A stretch of DNA of 64,000 nt from Erysipelothrix rhusiopathiae (lineage in GTDB: Bacteria > Bacillota_I > Bacilli_A > Erysipelotrichales > Erysipelotrichaceae): NCBI RefSeq assembly GCF_900637845.1, contig NZ_LR134439.1, positions 248,001-312,000 of the forward strand. Reading direction: 5' to 3'. Positions 54,462 to 62,464 of this stretch are shown here, one piece after another; positions within the stretch are counted from its first letter, which is position 1; each line of letters begins with the position of its first letter. Under the pieces are notes generated by a model. The model did no database searches. It worked only from the letters and a program-made list of their open reading frames with translations, and had not been told where the DNA came from. A program made the position numbers and the translations under genes.

Positions 54462-55580
54462 ATGAAAAAAATATTTGACTGTATTCTAATGATATTACTC
54501 ATTGCAGGCTGTTCTTCAACACCTTCTACAAATGCACTTAAAGATACTAAAACAATAGTATTAGGGAACGATACTTTCCATAGCGCCAAATCATCAGAAA
54601 TTCTAAAATTATTGAATCACACGGAGTTTAAGTTTCTCGATACGAGAGGGCACGTTCTAGGCTCGAAAAAATATCGCGGAAATTATTATAAATTGAAAAT
54701 TGATAATAATTTTTACTACCTGATATCATCCGATAAATTTATAAAGGGAGAATTATCGGACCAAGACGAAAAAGTATACAACTTCGAACCATCTCTGAAT
54801 GCGATTGATTCACAGGTATATCTTTATGAAGAGGATTTATATTTCATTGATAACCAAGGATTTAGATCTGAACCTACAAATTATTTGACCTCAATATATA
54901 AAAACAACGAGAAACTTTTCGATATTGAAGATGATCAAGCAACTTCTCTTGCAGTGATTGGTTCCGATGTTTATGTACTTACGGAAAATAACCATAATCA
55001 TAAAGATTCCGAACGTGGAATTATACGAAAGCTCTACAGATATAATATTGGAAATAAAATGATTGAGAAGATGTCCGAAACATTAGAATCAAGCCACTAT
55101 ACCTCACAACTCGTCACGGATTCGGAAAAACTTTATCTTTATTTGTATATAGCGGATAATGTACCAATTCCAGAGAGTATTGGTACAATAGAAGATCGGC
55201 TTATTGTAATTGACAAGGATTTGAATGTTGAGTCAATCTCAGATTTTAAGCGATTTGGACCATCCTTTACGAGTGATGTACAGAATTCTATCATCAATAA
55301 CAAGCTCTACATTAAAAGTGAACGTCACGAACTTCGAATGATTGATTTAAATACTCTGGAGAGTCGGGATCTTAAACTTGAGCCAATAAGTGATACCGCA
55401 CAGTATCATTATTGGTCTCAGTATTGGTATGATTCAAGTAAAGAAAATCTTATTCTATTTGGTAACTTTGAATCCAAGCCAAACTACACACAGTATGTTT
55501 ATGATTTGAAAAGTGGTGGACTGATTGAAACGATTGAATGTACTGATGTGAGCGCGTTGTATCGATCGAGTAGCAACTAG
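54462..55580 (+). CDS. Lipoprotein of unknown function
   Basis: A 372-residue predicted lipoprotein: signal with lipobox LIAGC (cysteine near residue 17), then a domain with repeated short beta-like blocks (LYEEDLYFIDN, SDVYVLTENN, KLYIKSERHELRMIDL), suggesting a beta-propeller-like fold. No named family recognised. No Shine-Dalgarno before the ATG. A broken copy of its 3' end is present at 56976. Near the Bce-like transporter, so a surface role in defence or immunity is a guess. Confidence 0.7.
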   Translation: MKKIFDCILMILLIAGCSSTPSTNALKDTKTIVLGNDTFHSAKSSEILKLLNHTEFKFLDTRGHVLGSKKYRGNYYKLKIDNNFYYLISSDKFIKGELSDQDEKVYNFEPSLNAIDSQVYLYEEDLYFIDNQGFRSEPTNYLTSIYKNNEKLFDIEDDQATSLAVIGSDVYVLTENNHNHKDSERGIIRKLYRYNIGNKMIEKMSETLESSHYTSQLVTDSEKLYLYLYIADNVPIPESIGTIEDRLIVIDKDLNVESISDFKRFGPSFTSDVQNSIINNKLYIKSERHELRMIDLNTLESRDLKLEPISDTAQYHYWSQYWYDSSKENLILFGNFESKPNYTQYVYDLKSGGLIETIECTDVSALYRSSSN

Positions 55581-55888
55581 GAAATCAAATCAACCATCGT
55601 GAGTATTTATAATCTATTGAATTTACTTAGTAAAAGGAATTGAACAAATCTATCGAATGTGATATTTTTATCCTATAAGAAATAATTAGTTATTCAGTGA
55701 ATGATGTATACACTGTTCAAATGATTTTTTGGGGGAGGAGAAGCATAAAATTAGTATTATCGATTTTATGCTTTTTTTATATTCAAAATATTGTAAAGAT
55801 CAATTCGTAAAGTTTAATAAAAAGTAATAATAAAAATTGTTAGACAGCATTGTCGTTACATTAGACTCAGAATAGAAAGAAGTTTAAA
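55581..55888. other. Intergenic region with a strong terminator
   Basis: 308 bases with no gene. Contains a purine-rich GGGGGAGGAG tract (55731-55740) followed directly by the hairpin listed next, and an AT-rich stretch. No start codon follows the tract, so it is not a usable ribosome site as it stands. Confidence 0.5.
55741..55779 (+). terminator. Terminator downstream of the lipoprotein gene
   Basis: AAGCATAAAAT, loop of 11, ATTTTATGCTT followed by seven T. Confidence 0.8.
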
Positions 55889-55960
55889 ATGAAAAAAATA
55901 ATCTTGTTTATTCTCACTATCGCAATCATCTATAGTATTTTTACGGTTAAGTTGATATAA
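55889..55960 (+). CDS. Possible 23-residue hydrophobic peptide
   Basis: ATG with weak AGAAAGAAG upstream, two lysines then an unbroken hydrophobic stretch (KKIILFILTIAIIYSIF) and a short end: a single membrane span or a signal-like start of a lost gene. Its stop is one base before the next ATG. Could be a membrane peptide of a peptide/immunity pair or a remnant. Confidence 0.35.
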   Translation: MKKIILFILTIAIIYSIFTVKLI

Positions 55961-55961
55961 A

Positions 55962-56300
55962 ATGATAACCATCTTTTATACATGTTTATATTTATTCTTG
56001 TATCAATTTAGTGGGGTTGATATGAAGTACTATATTTTTCTAGGAATATCAATAATTGTTGTTACTAAAGGGCTGAATGGATTTAAGTTTGTGCCATTAA
56101 AATATTTGAAGATATTTGAAATGAAGTATTCATTCCAAAATTTACTTGAACTGTTTGCATGCATCATTTTTTTTGGATATTATTACATCAACGTTGGTAT
56201 TCTCATGAAGGTAGACTCTATCATTACGTTACCTTCGTTAATTATTTTTTTCTATTTTTCATGCTTTATTACAGAGTGTGAAAAAGATAATCATGTATAG
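55962..56300 (+). CDS. Small multi-span membrane protein, unknown
   Basis: A 112-residue very hydrophobic protein with about three membrane segments (FYTCLYLFLYQF, IFLGISIIVVTKG, ELFACIIFFGYYYI and SLIIFFYFSCFI). No family recognised. It overlaps the next gene by 23 bases, suggesting joint expression with the HExxH protein. No clear ribosome site; the preceding small ORF may couple. Confidence 0.5.
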   Translation: MITIFYTCLYLFLYQFSGVDMKYYIFLGISIIVVTKGLNGFKFVPLKYLKIFEMKYSFQNLLELFACIIFFGYYYINVGILMKVDSIITLPSLIIFFYFSCFITECEKDNHV

Positions 56301-56910
56301 CGTCATAGTTGTTCTTTTCTCAATGATTATAGGACTAGAAATCATTTCAATAATTCTTGAAAAGAACATAAACTTTAAATATGTGGAAAAATATGATATC
56401 TATGAAATTTTGAGTGGTTTTATTGATAAATATCAGGTTCCAAGCTTTATGATAGAAACAGATAGTAAGATTTTTTCATACTCATATCTCCAGAATAAGA
56501 TTTATATTGAGAACCGAAAACTCGCGGGTTCCAAGTACATTAAGGGAGTACATGAAATTTCACATGCAGTTGATTCACACACTAAAATAACGAGTACCAT
56601 TTTTGTCATGATGCCACACATAAAAATAGCAAGGTGGATTTTAATTGGAATAATCCTGATATCAAATAATGTAGAGAGCGTACAAGCTACGCCATTTATT
56701 TCTTTGTATATGGCCCTAAGTATTTTATCTGTTTTCAACCTTATCTATATAGAGTCAAGGGCTAATATTCTTGTAAAGTCCTTTAATAATCTTGGTAGGG
56801 ATTTTGTTGTTATGACATATATATGGATATCCTTCTTTCTCCAAATTATATGGAGCGTGTTTTTCATAATACTACCGATTAATATTATCAAAATTCTAAG
56901 TTTATTATAG
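56278..56910 (+). CDS. Membrane protein with HExxH motif, putative metallopeptidase
   Basis: A 210-residue membrane protein with an N-terminal helix, the segment YIKGVHEISHAVDSH (HExxH near residues 92-96, counted from the GTG), two central hydrophobic spans, YIESRANILVKSF and a C-terminal span. The arrangement resembles the YugP-like zinc metallopeptidases (Zn_peptidase_2), which are normally about 230 residues. Start GTG at 56278 or ATG at 56293. Very AT-rich, unlike core genes here. Possible role in processing a peptide; no direct evidence. Confidence 0.6.
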   Translation: MKKIIMYSVIVVLFSMIIGLEIISIILEKNINFKYVEKYDIYEILSGFIDKYQVPSFMIETDSKIFSYSYLQNKIYIENRKLAGSKYIKGVHEISHAVDSHTKITSTIFVMMPHIKIARWILIGIILISNNVESVQATPFISLYMALSILSVFNLIYIESRANILVKSFNNLGRDFVVMTYIWISFFLQIIWSVFFIILPINIIKILSLL

Positions 56911-56975
56911 TTTCGTTTCGCATTTGGATGTGATGTTTTTAAGTAAGAATATTTGTAAACAATAGTTATATTTAA

Positions 56976-57084
56976 ACGACAAACAGTATTTTATGATTTG
57001 AATAACGATGGACTGATTGAAACGATTGAATCTCCTAATGTGAGAGCGTTGTATCGAACTAGTAGCATCGAATCTATTGAGTAA
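56976..57084 (+). pseudogene. Decayed second copy of the lipoprotein gene 3' end
   Basis: About 85 bases here match the last codons of the lipoprotein gene (near 55495-55580): GGACTGATTGAAACGATTGA is shared, as is GCGTTGTATCGA. The copy encodes GLIETIESPNVRALYRTSS against GLIETIECTDVSALYRSSS, has a one-base deletion near its start and no upstream gene. It marks a lost tandem paralogue; the intervening membrane genes now separate the two ends. Confidence 0.75.
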
Positions 57085-57192
57085 AGGATTTGTATCGAAT
57101 CAATACATATATTGCTTAATTCATGCCTAAAAGCGTTCTTTTATGTAAAGTTTATTATATAATAAAGGGACTTAGTAAAAGGAGCGTTATAA

Positions 57193-58080
57193 ATGACAAA
57201 TACCATAAATAATTACACACAAAACATTGCGAAAACATTGGAATGTGAGATTGATTCCATTTTGAACTTTACCCCACTATTTGGCGGACTTACCAATCAT
57301 TCTTACACATTCGAGGTTGATGGAAAAAAGTATGTTTATCGTGAACCAGGCGTTGAAACGGATGCTTATATTAATCGGAAAAGTGAGTTCTATGCTCAAT
57401 TGAAAGCGAAAGAACTTGGCTTAGATAACAGTCTTGTATTTATGGATCAGACTGAGGGCTGGAAGATATCGAATTATATTGAAAATGCACGCTATTTTGA
57501 TTATATGCACGAAGAAGATGTTAAAGTTGTAATCGAGAAAGTACGTTACCTTCATGATGCAAACATACAAGGCGAATGGGAGTTTGACTTATTCCAAAAA
57601 ATTCAAGACTTTAAGCAAGAAATTGGTGATGTTGGTCGTTCCCATTTCTCAGATTATGATGATTTAAGTGAACGCGTAGAGCGCATTTATGAGTGTGTTT
57701 CACGTGAAGGTTATGCGAAGACTCTTTGTCATAATGATATCTACACGACTAATATTCTCTTCCAAGATGATAATTTTTATTTAATTGATTGGGAATTCGC
57801 GATGGTTGCCGATCCAGCTGTAGACCTTGCGACCTTTATCGTATGTTCGCCTTACGATTACTCAACCATTCTGAAGGTTCTTGATCAATATGCAGGGGGG
57901 ACCATGAGCGAAGCTGACAAGCATCATTTTATTGGAACTTTTGCGGTTACCGGATTTTATTGGATGAACTGGGCAATTTTCCAAGAACATAATGGTACTG
58001 ATGTTGGGGATTTCTTTGAAAATTATGCTGCTTATACACGTTTGTTTGTGGAACAGGCTGAATATTTTTATAACTTATAA
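57193..58080 (+). CDS. Choline kinase-like phosphotransferase (LicA/APH family)
   Basis: A 295-residue kinase-fold protein: start FTPLFGGLTNHSYTFEVDGK, catalytic loop TLCHNDIYTTNILF near residue 180, metal motif LIDWEFAMVADPAVDLATF. These are the Brenner motifs of choline/ethanolamine kinases and aminoglycoside phosphotransferases; the N-terminus GGLTNHSY favours choline kinase. Phosphocholine decorates the capsule of Erysipelothrix (known of the genus). No licBCD genes are in the window, so the donor pathway is elsewhere. AAAGGAGCG before the ATG. Confidence 0.85.
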   Translation: MTNTINNYTQNIAKTLECEIDSILNFTPLFGGLTNHSYTFEVDGKKYVYREPGVETDAYINRKSEFYAQLKAKELGLDNSLVFMDQTEGWKISNYIENARYFDYMHEEDVKVVIEKVRYLHDANIQGEWEFDLFQKIQDFKQEIGDVGRSHFSDYDDLSERVERIYECVSREGYAKTLCHNDIYTTNILFQDDNFYLIDWEFAMVADPAVDLATFIVCSPYDYSTILKVLDQYAGGTMSEADKHHFIGTFAVTGFYWMNWAIFQEHNGTDVGDFFENYAAYTRLFVEQAEYFYNL

Positions 58081-58423
58081 TGTTAATTTTGATATTACAT
58101 CGTTAGAAGCGAACGCCTTTTTATAAATAGAGCGCTCAAACTCAAAAGTATTCAGGAATACATCAATACTACTATTTTTAGGAATAATAGCGATCTATCT
58201 GGTTGGAAGCATTCAATTTTAGATTAATTCAAACTCGTTAAATGATTTTGGACTTCATTATTTATAGAAAGACATGTAATTCTTTTATGTTATCATTTGA
58301 GAAATGCTACATCACAATATCCTACTCTCTTTCTGTAGACATAAAGAAAATATTTGTATTGATGCTCTATTGATTTCCTAAACATTAACACTAATAAAAC
58401 ATATAAATAATTTTCAATGTGTA
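58081..58423. other. Gene-free AT-rich region with a remnant
   Basis: 343 bases without a gene. At 58127-58222 a start-less frame encodes a hydrophobic segment SILLFLGIIAIYLVGSIQF ending in a stop, like the end of a membrane-protein gene. Nothing else clear is visible. Confidence 0.35.
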
Positions 58424-58432
58424 TGATATACT
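58424..58432 (+). promoter_or_regulatory. Possible extended -10 promoter
   Basis: TGATATACT, 23 bases before the next ATG. Confidence 0.4.
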
Positions 58433-58454
58433 AAATTTAAAAGAGGTGCATATA

Positions 58455-59033
58455 ATGAATCAGTACTTAGTGGTTATTGAACTGACAGGAATGAAAGAGC
58501 GTTGTTATCGTAAAGTTGTGGTTGATGCAGATTTAACAATGTATGAACTCCATCTCGTTATCCAAACTGCTATGGGATGGAATAACGCTCATCTATATGA
58601 GTTCGTTTTACCAAATGACATGAAAATCGTAGGTTTTTTTGAAGGTGATAGTTCCACAATGGAAATCGATGCCGCCAGCGTTCAAATACGCGATGTATAC
58701 AATAAAACGAAGAATTTACGTTATATATACGACTTTGGTGATTGGTGGGATCATGATATCGTGATTAGTGAAATTATCGAACAATATGATAATTCCGCAA
58801 CGGTTATTGAAGCGGAGGGTGTCTGCCCTCCAGAGGATGTCGGTGGAGTAAGCGGATACGAATATCTCAACAATACCTTAATTGCCGGAGATGAAGAAGA
58901 AATCAACAGTATCTTGGAATGGTTGGCTATGATTGAATATTCACCAACAGATACGACAAATGTTACACGGATTAATGAAAAATTACGCGAAATATTAAAT
59001 AACACTAAATCTAATCATAAAATAATACACTAA
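58455..59033 (+). CDS. Plasmid pRiA4b ORF-3 family protein
   Basis: A 192-residue protein of the PRiA4_ORF3 family (function unknown): YLVVIELTGMKERCYRKVVV, the mid motif AMGWNNAHLYEF, YDFGDWWDHDI and EGVCPPEDVGGVSGYEYL. Usually about 180 residues, found in mobile regions and often beside transposases, as here. The ATG at 58455 has AAAGAGGTG; an earlier in-frame ATG (58419) overlaps the -10 box. Confidence 0.9.
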   Translation: MNQYLVVIELTGMKERCYRKVVVDADLTMYELHLVIQTAMGWNNAHLYEFVLPNDMKIVGFFEGDSSTMEIDAASVQIRDVYNKTKNLRYIYDFGDWWDHDIVISEIIEQYDNSATVIEAEGVCPPEDVGGVSGYEYLNNTLIAGDEEEINSILEWLAMIEYSPTDTTNVTRINEKLREILNNTKSNHKIIH

Positions 59034-59120
59034 GCATAAGTAATAAATATTGTTAAAGATTTTAGATGAATTTTCATTTCAACCGCATCAGTAATGGTGC
59101 GTTTTTTTGTAGATAATTTG

Positions 59121-60080
59121 TCAAATTAAGTGCAACGCTTCATTCTCATACAGAACTTCTTCTGGTGTCAAGAAGCCAATACACTTACGTGGCCTAGTAT
59201 TCAGTTTTTTACCTACTCTTCAAGACAAAATTCAGTTACAAGTGAAAGATCCATGCCTTTTGGATAATACTCCCTGAGTAAACCATTCGTATTTTCGTTA
59301 GTGCCACGCTGCCAAGAACAGTACGGATCAGCGAAGTATATATCACAACTTAATGCCTCTTCTATTTTCTCATATCCAGAAAATTCTTTCCCTCGATTAC
59401 AAGTGATTGTATTTACCATGTAACTTGGTAAGGTAGACACCATTTCTATAATTGCTTGCGTTACCGATTCCTCTTTTCTATTTGGCAATACTGTCGATAA
59501 GGTGTATCTAGATTTTCTTTCAACCAAGGTCACGAGACAATATGAACTTTTTCTCTTGTGTCCTATTCTTCCAGACTCAACAGTATCAGCTTCCCAATGG
59601 CCAATTTCTTCACGCTTATACACAGATTTAGGGCGTTTATTGATTGTCTTACCGATATTAAATCTACCTCTAGTTTCTTGTGGTCTTTTAAATTTACCTT
59701 TACGGCGGAGTTTCTTCATATCTCCTTTAACAATGAGTCCTAGGTGAATCCACCTATATATTGTTGAGAAGGATGGAATATCTAATTCAGGTCTATCCGT
59801 TTTCGATCTATAATAGATTTGTTCTGGTGACTAGTTATCATTAATCTTGTCATCAATATATTCTCGAACGACCGACGCAATGGATATCTTTCTACCACAA
59901 TTATCTTTACGCTCAAAATAAAATCTTTGAGCTGTTACGGGATGATATACACCGTTCTTAGCTTTATTCCGATTAATTTCTCTAGATATCGTAGATGGAC
60001 TTCTTTCTAGATAAAGAGCCTTCACTTCTCATTTTCCTGATACATGCTCGTTCTTCTATGGTAATATGTTTATAGCTCAT
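59121..60080 (-). pseudogene. IS30-family transposase pseudogene
   Basis: Reads from an ATG at 60080 (AGGAGG upstream) with start SYKHITIEERA. Then a frameshift near 60028; HTH SPSTISREINRNK; an in-frame TAG at about 59831 replacing a codon before SPEQIYYRSK; the catalytic part GHWEADTVES, ITCNRGKEF and GTNENTNGLLREY; a further frameshift near 59213 before NTRPRKCIGF. The second catalytic aspartate appears as Asn (ITCN for ITSD/ITTD). The stop falls beyond the left repeat. The protein cannot be made whole. Confidence 0.88.
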
Positions 60081-60159
60081 AATGCTACCTCCTGGTTGTA
60101 TCGTCAAATACATTTTACCACGAGTGCATTATGAGCCTTTTTATTAGTGTTGCACTTAA
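59126..60159 (-). mobile_element. Degenerate IS30-family insertion sequence
   Basis: Bounded by inverted repeats TTAAGTGCAAC (59126-59136) and GTTGCACTTAA (60149-60159); about 1.03 kb, IS30 size. Contains one transposase gene on the minus strand, broken by several lesions. Target-site repeats are not clear. Confidence 0.85.
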
Positions 60160-60282
60160 TATACTAATTTATCTGTATATATAAGTGTACGCAGAAAATT
60201 ATTTTATTGAAAATACAAGACAATTATAATAATTCATAAGCCACTATTCGATATTCATTACATAAGAAGATAAAAGGATTAT

Positions 60283-60309
60283 TTGCATTTTATTATAATA
60301 AGGTATAAT
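60283..60309 (+). promoter_or_regulatory. Possible promoter of the LacI gene
   Basis: TTGCAT (60283-60288), 15-base spacer, TATAAT (60304-60309), 32 bases before the ATG. Spacer is short; another TATAAT overlaps. Confidence 0.4.
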
Positions 60310-60341
60310 AGAAGCAGATACGATATAAGGGATGGGGCGCT

Positions 60342-61394
60342 ATGACAAAAGATAATTACAAGAGAACACGGCTAAAGGATATCGCTGAAATTGCAGACGT
60401 ATCCGTGGCAACAGTATCCATTATACTGAAAGATCCGGATACCAAACGGTTCTCAACTAAAACAAAACGACAAATCATTGATTTGGCTAAATCACTTAAT
60501 TATACACCCAATATGGCAGCGAGAAGCCTCGTGCAACATAAAACATTTGCTTTGGGTTTAATCATACCGGATCTTTCAAATCCGTTTTTCGCAAACCTAG
60601 CAAAAAAAATCGAGACATTAGCGAGAGCTTATAATTACACAGTGCTTATGGTTAACGCAGATGAACACTACGAGAATGATATAAAATTGTTTGATTCGCT
60701 CTTTCGCAGAAATATGGATGGTATCATTCTTGCGGCATCTGCCAATTCGTATGGACATGAAAAACAAATAAACCGAATGATAGAAAGGGCAAATATTCCT
60801 ACCATCACAATTGACCGATCTTTAAAAGATTATAAAGGGAGTCAAGTTGTATTTGATAATAAATTGGGTACATACATAGCGACAGCACATTGTATCGAGA
60901 AGGGTCATCAAAATATTGGTTTTATCTCAACTCGAGAAACGTCTTTGAATGGCTATTTTCGACATGAAGGCTACCGAGAAGCGATGCTTGATCACCAATT
61001 AGAGTATGATGAGTCACTAGTTTTTTTTGGAGGGTTCGATTTTAAAACGGGTTATGATGCTGCCGAAGTACTGCTTAAACAGAACATTACTGCAGTTGTT
61101 GCTTCAAATGATTTAAATGCTTATGGGTTCAAAAAACGTGCTGAGGCTTTAGGATATCGCATTCCACAAGATATTTCGATTGTGGGTTTTGATAATCTTG
61201 AGATGAATGATTATATTTCAGAAGGCATTACGTCTATTGATTTGAATGTTGATGCCATGGCAAAAAGTACGATTGAGATTATGATTCGGATGATTGAAGA
61301 GAAGGACTTCGTTGAGCGCTTAGTATTGAAACCGAAGTTATATGAACGAGATAGTGTAATTGATTTTAATCAAGAAATGAAAAATGATGCTTAG
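60342..61394 (+). CDS. LacI-family transcriptional regulator
   Basis: A 350-residue LacI regulator: N-terminal HTH (RLKDIAEIADVSVATVSIIL), hinge helix (NMAARSLVQHKTF), and a sugar-binding-type core (LIIPDLSNPFFANL, VASNDLNAYGFKKRA, ISIVGFDNLEMNDYI). The next operon (PfkB kinase, BMP lipoprotein, ABC ATPase) begins 168 bases on, behind a promoter with two candidate LacI-type sites. The ligand is probably a ribose- or nucleoside-derived molecule. Ends in its own terminator. Confidence 0.93.
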   Translation: MTKDNYKRTRLKDIAEIADVSVATVSIILKDPDTKRFSTKTKRQIIDLAKSLNYTPNMAARSLVQHKTFALGLIIPDLSNPFFANLAKKIETLARAYNYTVLMVNADEHYENDIKLFDSLFRRNMDGIILAASANSYGHEKQINRMIERANIPTITIDRSLKDYKGSQVVFDNKLGTYIATAHCIEKGHQNIGFISTRETSLNGYFRHEGYREAMLDHQLEYDESLVFFGGFDFKTGYDAAEVLLKQNITAVVASNDLNAYGFKKRAEALGYRIPQDISIVGFDNLEMNDYISEGITSIDLNVDAMAKSTIEIMIRMIEEKDFVERLVLKPKLYERDSVIDFNQEMKNDA

Positions 61395-61408
61395 CATCAT
61401 TTTTTTTA
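61383..61408 (+). terminator. LacI gene terminator
   Basis: AATGATGC, loop TTA, GCATCATT followed by eight T; the stop codon is inside the hairpin. Confidence 0.8.
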
Positions 61409-61425
61409 TGCATGTCGATGGTACA

Positions 61426-61483
61426 AATAATGTAAGCGATTTCTAGAAAAAACTCAAATAGCGTTGACAACGCTTACATTATT
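61426..61483. repeat. 13-bp inverted repeat around the pfkB promoter
   Basis: AATAATGTAAGCG (61426-61438) and CGCTTACATTATT (61471-61483) are perfect inverses separated by 32 bases. Each contains half of a LacI-type operator (TGTAAGCG). This fits two operator sites or a DNA loop. Confidence 0.65.
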
Positions 61484-61492
61484 AACTATACT
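61464..61492 (+). promoter_or_regulatory. Promoter of the PfkB-BMP-ABC operon
   Basis: TTGACA (61464-61469), 17-base spacer, TATACT (61487-61492), a strong sigma-A type promoter. Initiation would be near 61499, just before the palindrome. Confidence 0.8.
61465..61478 (+). promoter_or_regulatory. cre-like site over the -35 box
   Basis: TGACAACGCTTACA fits the catabolite-responsive element TGNNANCGNTNNCA at every defined position and overlaps the -35. CcpA with HPr-Ser-P (product of hprK activity) would block the promoter; a LacI paralogue could also use it. Confidence 0.65.
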
Positions 61493-61500
61493 AGTTTTAA

Positions 61501-61524
61501 ATTAAGTTAAACGTTTAACTTAAT
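61501..61524. promoter_or_regulatory. 24-bp perfect palindrome, probable LacI-type operator
   Basis: Perfect inverted repeat with central CG; core GTTAAACGTTTAAC, typical of LacI-family operators. It lies at the expected start point, so binding would block initiation of the kinase operon. Likely target of the upstream LacI regulator. Confidence 0.75.
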
Positions 61525-61561
61525 ATCGAAGACGTTCGATTTGATTGAATAGGAGATTACA

Positions 61562-62464
61562 ATGAAAGTCCTTAATTTTGGTTCAATGAATATTGACAAT
61601 GTTTACTATCTTGACCGGTTTGTACAACCTGGAGAAACCAAGGATGTCAGAAAATTGGAAGTAAATCCTGGTGGAAAAGGGTTAAATCAGTCTATTGCAA
61701 TGAGGCGTGCGGGCATTGATGTCTGCCATGCTGGAATTTTAGGAAAGGGAGGGAATGTACTTAAAGAATATTTAGATGAGAACGAAGTTGATGTACATTT
61801 GGTCAAGATGGATGATATCTTGCAAGGGCATGCAATCATACAGGTTGATGAAATTGGTGAAAACTGCATTATCGTTTACAGCGGTTCAAACGGAAGCGTG
61901 GATCGTGAGTATATTGATAATGTCTTAACTCAGTTTGATCACGAAACCATGCTTGTTTTACAAAATGAAATCAGTGAGTTGGAGTACGTGGTCAATGAAG
62001 CACACAAACGTGGAATGACCATTGTTCTTAATCCGTCCCCCCTTACTGAAAGTCTAAAGCAAATAGATTTAAATAAGATCAGTTGGTTGATTATGAACCA
62101 AGTTGAGGCAGAAATGATGAGTGGTTGCACGGAAACGGAGGCCATTCTGGATACATTTAAAGTGAAGTACCCAGATTTAAATTGTGTACTAACGCTTGGG
62201 AGCAAAGGAAGCGTGTGTCTCTATGAAGGAAGCATCATCGAGCAGGTTGCTTTTCAAACCAAGGCTGTCGATACAACCGGAGCTGGGGATACGTTTGCAG
62301 GATATTTTGTAGCGGGTATGAGTCGCAACAAACCAATCCAAGAGGTATTAAACGATGCATCAAAGGCCGCAGCATTGTGTGTTAGTCGTTATGGAGCGGC
62401 ACCATCAATACCCTATTATAAAGATTTAGCTCAGTTAACATCATTCAAAGGAGAAAAACGATGA
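61562..62464 (+). CDS. PfkB-family carbohydrate kinase (ribokinase-like)
   Basis: A 300-residue PfkB kinase: FGSMNIDNVYYLDRF, the N-terminal glycine motif VNPGGKGLNQSIAMRRAG, and the C-terminal signature VDTTGAGDTFAGYFVAGM with catalytic Asp. Close to ribokinase or nucleoside-kinase types; next to a nucleoside-binding-type lipoprotein, ribose or a nucleoside is the likely substrate. AGGAG site before the ATG. Overlaps the lipoprotein gene by 4 bases. Confidence 0.92.
   Translation: MKVLNFGSMNIDNVYYLDRFVQPGETKDVRKLEVNPGGKGLNQSIAMRRAGIDVCHAGILGKGGNVLKEYLDENEVDVHLVKMDDILQGHAIIQVDEIGENCIIVYSGSNGSVDREYIDNVLTQFDHETMLVLQNEISELEYVVNEAHKRGMTIVLNPSPLTESLKQIDLNKISWLIMNQVEAEMMSGCTETEAILDTFKVKYPDLNCVLTLGSKGSVCLYEGSIIEQVAFQTKAVDTTGAGDTFAGYFVAGMSRNKPIQEVLNDASKAAALCVSRYGAAPSIPYYKDLAQLTSFKGEKR

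Noticed and set aside
55731..55778. Ribosome site GGGGGAGGAG starting a small gene
   Set aside because: No start codon follows at usable distance; the tract runs directly into a terminator hairpin.
59213..60025. Two separate small genes in the IS30 region
   Set aside because: Both are parts of one transposase split by a stop codon and frameshifts.
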